A stretch of DNA of 64,000 nucleotides. It comes from Thalassovita mediterranea (GTDB taxonomy: Bacteria > Pseudomonadota > Alphaproteobacteria > Caulobacterales > Hyphomonadaceae). Shown here piece by piece: positions 60,906 through 64,000 of the stretch (positions within the stretch are counted from its first letter, which is position 1; each line of letters opens with the position of its first letter). The stretch covers positions 1,798,001-1,862,000 of the forward strand of contig CP080408.1 in assembly GCA_019448215.1 (NCBI GenBank), in the 5' to 3' direction. The translations under genes and the position numbers were made by a program. The notes beneath the pieces were generated by a model that was not told the DNA's origin, made no database searches, and was given only the letters and a program-made list of their open reading frames with translations.

Positions 60906-62381
60906 ATGCCAGGCTTTTTCAGAACGACAATCACGCTCGCCGTCTCCGGTCTTATCGGACTGGCCGGATGTGTGGAGGCCGACACACCCGACAGCGGAAC
61001 AAAGATCAGCGCCGCTGAAGCGGTTGAAGACCTAGACCGCCTTTATGAGGGGCTGCAGTCGGCCGATGCTGGCCTCTTCGCCGAGACGCCGAAGCGGGTT
61101 TTCGACCAAGCCTATAGCGAATTGCGGTCGTCTTATGATGGACCTGTTTCGCCCGGGGAGCTTTATGAGGATCTGCAGCGCTTCGCGGCTCTTGCCCGGC
61201 ACGGCCATACGCGGATCGATATGCGGCACCCGGATTGGCAGGCCTTCAGGGAGGCTAATGGCAAGGTCTTTCCGCTGACATTCCAGATCGAGAATGGCGA
61301 GGTTCGCATTGCGACGGCGCCAGAGGGGAGCGGTGTGCGGCGCGGCGATACGGTTCGCGCTTTTGAAGGCGAATCCAATCCGATCTGGCTGGCGCGCCTG
61401 ACGCGAAACATCTCTGCCGAGACGCCGTCACTTGCCTATGCGCAGCTGAGCGGGGCCGAGCCTTACTATGTCTGGATGGAATATGGCGCGCGCGATGCGT
61501 TCGATGTCGAGATCGAGCGGGCTGGCGAGGCACGCAAGGTTCGCGTCGATGCGGTTGCATTCGATACGTGGCTGAATGAGGGCGCAGAGGAGGCGCAGGG
61601 CTTCTCTCTGGCGGGGCGTGAGGCGCGCATGATCAGCGATACGGTCGGATATCTGAGGCCCGGCCCTTTCTTCAACATCAATGCGGAGACACCGGAAGAG
61701 GCTTATGACCCGGACGCGCTGCAGACTTATCTCGAGTTTGTCGACGCGGCGTTCGAGGATTTCATCGAGGCGGGTGTGAGCGACCTTATCCTCGATCTGA
61801 GGGACAATCCGGGCGGGGACAGTTCGTTTTCTGACCCGGTGGTGGCGTGGTTCGCCGACGAGCCTTTCCGCTTTGCGTCCGATTTTCGGGTGAAGGTCAG
61901 CCCCGAGACGACCGCCTCCAATCAGGCGCGGATCGACGCGCTTGGCGCAGACGCGTCTGGCATGTCAGTTACGTTCGCAGAGCTGTTTGCGGCGGCCGAG
62001 CCGGGCGAGTTCGTCTCGGTCGACATCCCCTATGCGGAGCCACGCAGCGGCGAGCGGTTTGAAGGCGAGGTTCATGTCCTCGTCAACCGCCTCAGCTTCT
62101 CCAATGCGGTCTCTACGGCGGCGCTGATCCAGGATTATGGCTTCGGCACAATCTACGGCGAGCCGACGCGTGACATGGCGACGACCTATGGCGCGATGGA
62201 GCATTTCACTTTGCCGAATTCAGGTTTCCGGGTTGGCTATCCCAAGGCGCACATTATTCGCCCGAATGGCGAGGAGCGCTCTCACCCCGTGACGCCGGAT
62301 GTGTTGCTGCCGGTGCCCGCGAGCCGTGGGGCAGAGGACGGGGTGCTTGAAGAACTGGTTGCCAGAATTTCGGCTGACTAG
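60906..62381 (+). CDS. S41-family peptidase-like lipoprotein
   Basis: A 491-residue lipoprotein with lipobox LAGC after signal peptide MPGFFRTTITLAVSGLIG. The C-terminal half is a tail-specific (S41) domain: LILDLRDNPGGDSSFSDPVV, VLVNRLSFSNAVSTAALIQD with the likely Ser nucleophile, and FGTIYGEPTRD. The usual catalytic Lys is not clear, so activity is uncertain. AAAGGA precedes ATG 60906. Its stop shares CTAG with the convergent globin-like gene, whose coding region holds its terminator. Confidence 0.85.
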   Translation: MPGFFRTTITLAVSGLIGLAGCVEADTPDSGTKISAAEAVEDLDRLYEGLQSADAGLFAETPKRVFDQAYSELRSSYDGPVSPGELYEDLQRFAALARHGHTRIDMRHPDWQAFREANGKVFPLTFQIENGEVRIATAPEGSGVRRGDTVRAFEGESNPIWLARLTRNISAETPSLAYAQLSGAEPYYVWMEYGARDAFDVEIERAGEARKVRVDAVAFDTWLNEGAEEAQGFSLAGREARMISDTVGYLRPGPFFNINAETPEEAYDPDALQTYLEFVDAAFEDFIEAGVSDLILDLRDNPGGDSSFSDPVVAWFADEPFRFASDFRVKVSPETTASNQARIDALGADASGMSVTFAELFAAAEPGEFVSVDIPYAEPRSGERFEGEVHVLVNRLSFSNAVSTAALIQDYGFGTIYGEPTRDMATTYGAMEHFTLPNSGFRVGYPKAHIIRPNGEERSHPVTPDVLLPVPASRGAEDGVLEELVARISAD

Positions 62382-62794
62382 GCCGGCGGGTCGGCCGTTT
62401 CGCGGGTCAGTTCCGCGAGTTCATCGAGAAGGGACGCCCATGCGGCGTCCCTTTTTTCATTCCAGTCCTGGCCCAGCGTATCGCGGCAGACATCGCGGAT
62501 CGCTGCGAAGATCAGATCGAGATCGGCGGCGGTGAGGCCATAGCCGTCATGCTGGAGGCGGGCGGCTTCCAGGTGAAAGCGCGGCGCATCGCTGCCTGCG
62601 GCCTGCCCGAGAATGCAGTCGAAGCAGGTTTCGAGCATGTAGGCGCGTACGCCGCCGTCCCGGTCCAGCTCGAACATGGGTTCGAAATCCGGGCGAAGCT
62701 TGAAGAGCCGGGCATAGACGAGCGGCTGCGGGTCACCGACGGTATCGGCGAGGCGCTGGAGCGTGTCTTCGATGAGGGCGGCCCTGTCTTCCAT
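62378..62794 (-). CDS. Globin-like protein
   Basis: A 138-residue all-helical protein with a globin-like pattern: ALIEDTLQRLADTVGDPQPLVYARLFKL, a Phe at the E-helix region (DFEPMFELD), a candidate proximal His in LQHDGYGL, and the G-H helices FAAIRDVCRDTLGQDWNEK and WASLLDELAEL. Similar short globins are seen in sphingomonads and Hyphomonadaceae. Haem binding is inferred. The start is uncertain (62794 or 62845). A plus-strand terminator lies within it. Confidence 0.6.
   Translation of the reverse strand: MEDRAALIEDTLQRLADTVGDPQPLVYARLFKLRPDFEPMFELDRDGGVRAYMLETCFDCILGQAAGSDAPRFHLEAARLQHDGYGLTAADLDLIFAAIRDVCRDTLGQDWNEKRDAAWASLLDELAELTRETADPPA
62431..62457 (+). terminator. Terminator for the S41 gene located inside the globin-like gene
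   Basis: GGGACGCC (62431-62438) and GGCGTCCC (62444-62451) form a perfect 8-bp stem with a 5-nt loop followed by TTTTTT. It lies 50 nt past the S41 stop and within the antisense coding sequence of the convergent gene, where it encodes NEKRDAAWAS. Confidence 0.75.
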
Positions 62795-62892
62795 CGGGCG
62801 ATGATAGGCAGGGCGCGCGGCATTTGCGAGCCTGTTCGCGGTCATGCGCGATGATGCTAGTCTGTCTGCAGGATGCGGAGGAGGCGCTGAGA

Positions 62893-63666
62893 ATGGCGGA
62901 ACGCAAACCGGTGATGTTGGTCCTTGGGGCCGGTGCGGGTATTGGCGGGCATGTGGCGCAGCGCTTTGCGGCAGGCGGCTATCATGCCGTGCTGTGCCGC
63001 CGCTCTGATGAGGAGGGGCTGGACCGGCTTGTATCGGGGATACGCGCTAGCGGCGGTGAGGCGACCGGCATGCTGCTCAATGCGGTCGAGGAGGGCGCGA
63101 TCGAGGACCTCGTGTTCCGGGTCGAGCGCGATGTGGGGCCAGTGGAGGTCGCCCTGTTCAATCTGGGGGCTCAGATCGGAAACCGGGCGCTTGGTGATAC
63201 GCCGCTGAAGACGTTTGAGCTTGGCTGGCGCATGGCGACGTTTGGGCTTTTCCGGCTGGCGCAGGCGCTTCTGCCGCTGATGGAGGCGCGCGGCTCAGGC
63301 ACGTTGCTGGTGACGTCTGCGACGGCGGCGGTGCGCGGTAATGCGGGCCAGCACTCGCATGCCGCCGCGATGGGCGGGCGGCGCATGCTGTGCCAGACGC
63401 TGAACGCCGAGTTCGCGCCGAAGGGCATCCATGTTGCGCATATCCTGATCGATGGGCCGGTAGAGGCGCCGGATACGCTGGGCAAGCTGCTTGGACCGGA
63501 GCGGTTTGCTGAGCTGAAAGCGGCCAAGAGCGAAGGCAAGGATGAGCTGATTTTGCCGGGCGAGCTCGCCGAAACCTACTGGCATATCGCGCACCAGCAC
63601 CGCTCAGCCTGGAGCCATGAGATCGATATCAGGCCGTTCAAGGACCAACCCTGGTGGAACAGCTAG
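62893..63666 (+). CDS. Degenerate short-chain dehydrogenase/reductase
   Basis: A 257-residue Rossmann-fold SDR. The nucleotide site is GAGAGIGGHVAQRF (residues 12-25), and NLGAQIG stands where NAG is usual. The catalytic Tyr-x-x-x-Lys is absent: the matching stretch reads GQHSHAAAMGGRRMLCQTLN. The Ser of SATAA remains. It is thus likely a non-catalytic or altered SDR, perhaps a binding protein. GGAGGAGG precedes ATG 62893. It is convergent with a GST gene. Confidence 0.83.
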   Translation: MAERKPVMLVLGAGAGIGGHVAQRFAAGGYHAVLCRRSDEEGLDRLVSGIRASGGEATGMLLNAVEEGAIEDLVFRVERDVGPVEVALFNLGAQIGNRALGDTPLKTFELGWRMATFGLFRLAQALLPLMEARGSGTLLVTSATAAVRGNAGQHSHAAAMGGRRMLCQTLNAEFAPKGIHVAHILIDGPVEAPDTLGKLLGPERFAELKAAKSEGKDELILPGELAETYWHIAHQHRSAWSHEIDIRPFKDQPWWNS

Positions 63667-63676
63667 GCGGCTGTCT

Positions 63677-64000
63677 TCAGCATTGCAGGACAGCTTTCGC
63701 GGCGGGGCGGGCGCGGTAGCGTGTGTCCCAGTTACGCAGGCGAGGGCGCTCGCCGAGGATGTCGACGCCGATGAAGCGGACAAATTGCAGGTGCGAAGCG
63801 AGGGTCAGGTCTGCGGTTGAGACACTGTCGCCCGCCAGAAGCTCACGGCCATCGCCGAGCGTCTCTTCAACGAAGTCGAGCGGGGCCTGTATCTGCTTTT
63901 CGATGGCGGCGGCCTGTACCGGATCAGGCGGCATGCCGAGCGGGGACTTCCTATAATGGACATAGATCGCGAGCGGATTGGCGATCTTGAGCTCAACGAT
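63677..64000 (-). CDS. Glutathione S-transferase-like protein (partial, C-terminal part)
   Basis: The last 107 residues of a GST-family protein; the N-terminal thioredoxin-like half lies beyond the window end. The all-helical C-terminal domain carries IYVHYRKSPLGMPPDPVQAA and the N-capping box pattern STADLTLASHLQFVRFIGVD, then LRNWDTRYRARPAAKAVL. It conjugates glutathione to electrophiles if complete. Truncated only by the window edge. Confidence 0.85.
   Translation of the reverse strand: MVELKIANPLAIYVHYRKSPLGMPPDPVQAAAIEKQIQAPLDFVEETLGDGRELLAGDSVSTADLTLASHLQFVRFIGVDILGERPRLRNWDTRYRARPAAKAVLQC

Overview
The window is a dense, GC-rich chromosomal segment of an alphaproteobacterium. The best fit is a Caulobacterales/Hyphomonadaceae-type marine bacterium. 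The evidence is the rpmH-rnpA-yidC-engB block with argB and a pyrimidine 5'-nucleotidase downstream, many secreted or lipoprotein hydrolases, SdpRI-like and TVP38/FAD-reductase modules, and short palindromic repeats of the kind common in this order. The family assignment is inferred from gene content only. Nothing here is clearly phage or plasmid, and I found no CRISPR array, rRNA or complete insertion sequence.

Layout. 0-9.3 kb: argG, a GlsB-type stress protein, a von Willebrand A lipoprotein, an autorepressor/SdpI pair with a clear palindromic operator, a channel-like membrane protein, a PfpI/DJ-1 protein, a PH-domain protein, a secreted HExxH protein and typA. 9.3-24 kb: a sensory pair (methanogen-output-domain protein plus HWE/HisKA_2 kinase), purine deaminase next to an S9 peptidase, a methyltransferase coupled to a DUF3445 haem N-demethylase-like gene, EVE and DUF4188 proteins, an amino-acid racemase/GmhB-like pair, an MFS exporter and an M61 peptidase. 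24-43.5 kb: a second S9 peptidase, LemA-DUF2207, crotonase, alpha/beta hydrolase, a CoxE-like VWA protein, a baeRF-like protein, tRNA-Arg(ACG), an NylC-type P1 peptidase, gamma-glutamyltransferase, a histidine kinase and a DUF547-TVP38-FAD oxidoreductase operon. 43.5-46.7 kb: rpmH-rnpA-yidC-engB, the ribosome / RNase P / membrane insertion block.

46.7-53.2 kb is an accessory stretch between engB and argB, which are normally close in related genomes. It holds low-complexity and small lipoproteins, a GNAT, a short protein whose 3' end is built from a repeat, at least five families of hairpin or MITE-like repeats (the gene-free stretches 49.17-49.72 and 50.23-50.81 kb are mostly repeat DNA), a lipocalin, and an AT-richer 564-residue protein with a C-terminal T5orf172/GIY-YIG domain. 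The last is the best candidate for a recently acquired, undescribed system. 53.2-64 kb: argB, a two-domain DUF1036 protein and a pyrimidine nucleotidase in overlapping arrangement, then a natural fusion of an HSL-type esterase to a Baeyer-Villiger-type monooxygenase whose fingerprint His is replaced by Val, a CadC-like TPR regulator, an S41 peptidase, a globin-like protein, a degenerate SDR and the C-terminal part of a glutathione S-transferase cut by the window end.

Gene packing is tight. Four convergent pairs share a single CTAG/TTAG tetranucleotide as both stop codons, and three same-strand junctions allow a non-ATG start overlapping the upstream gene by exactly 11 nt.
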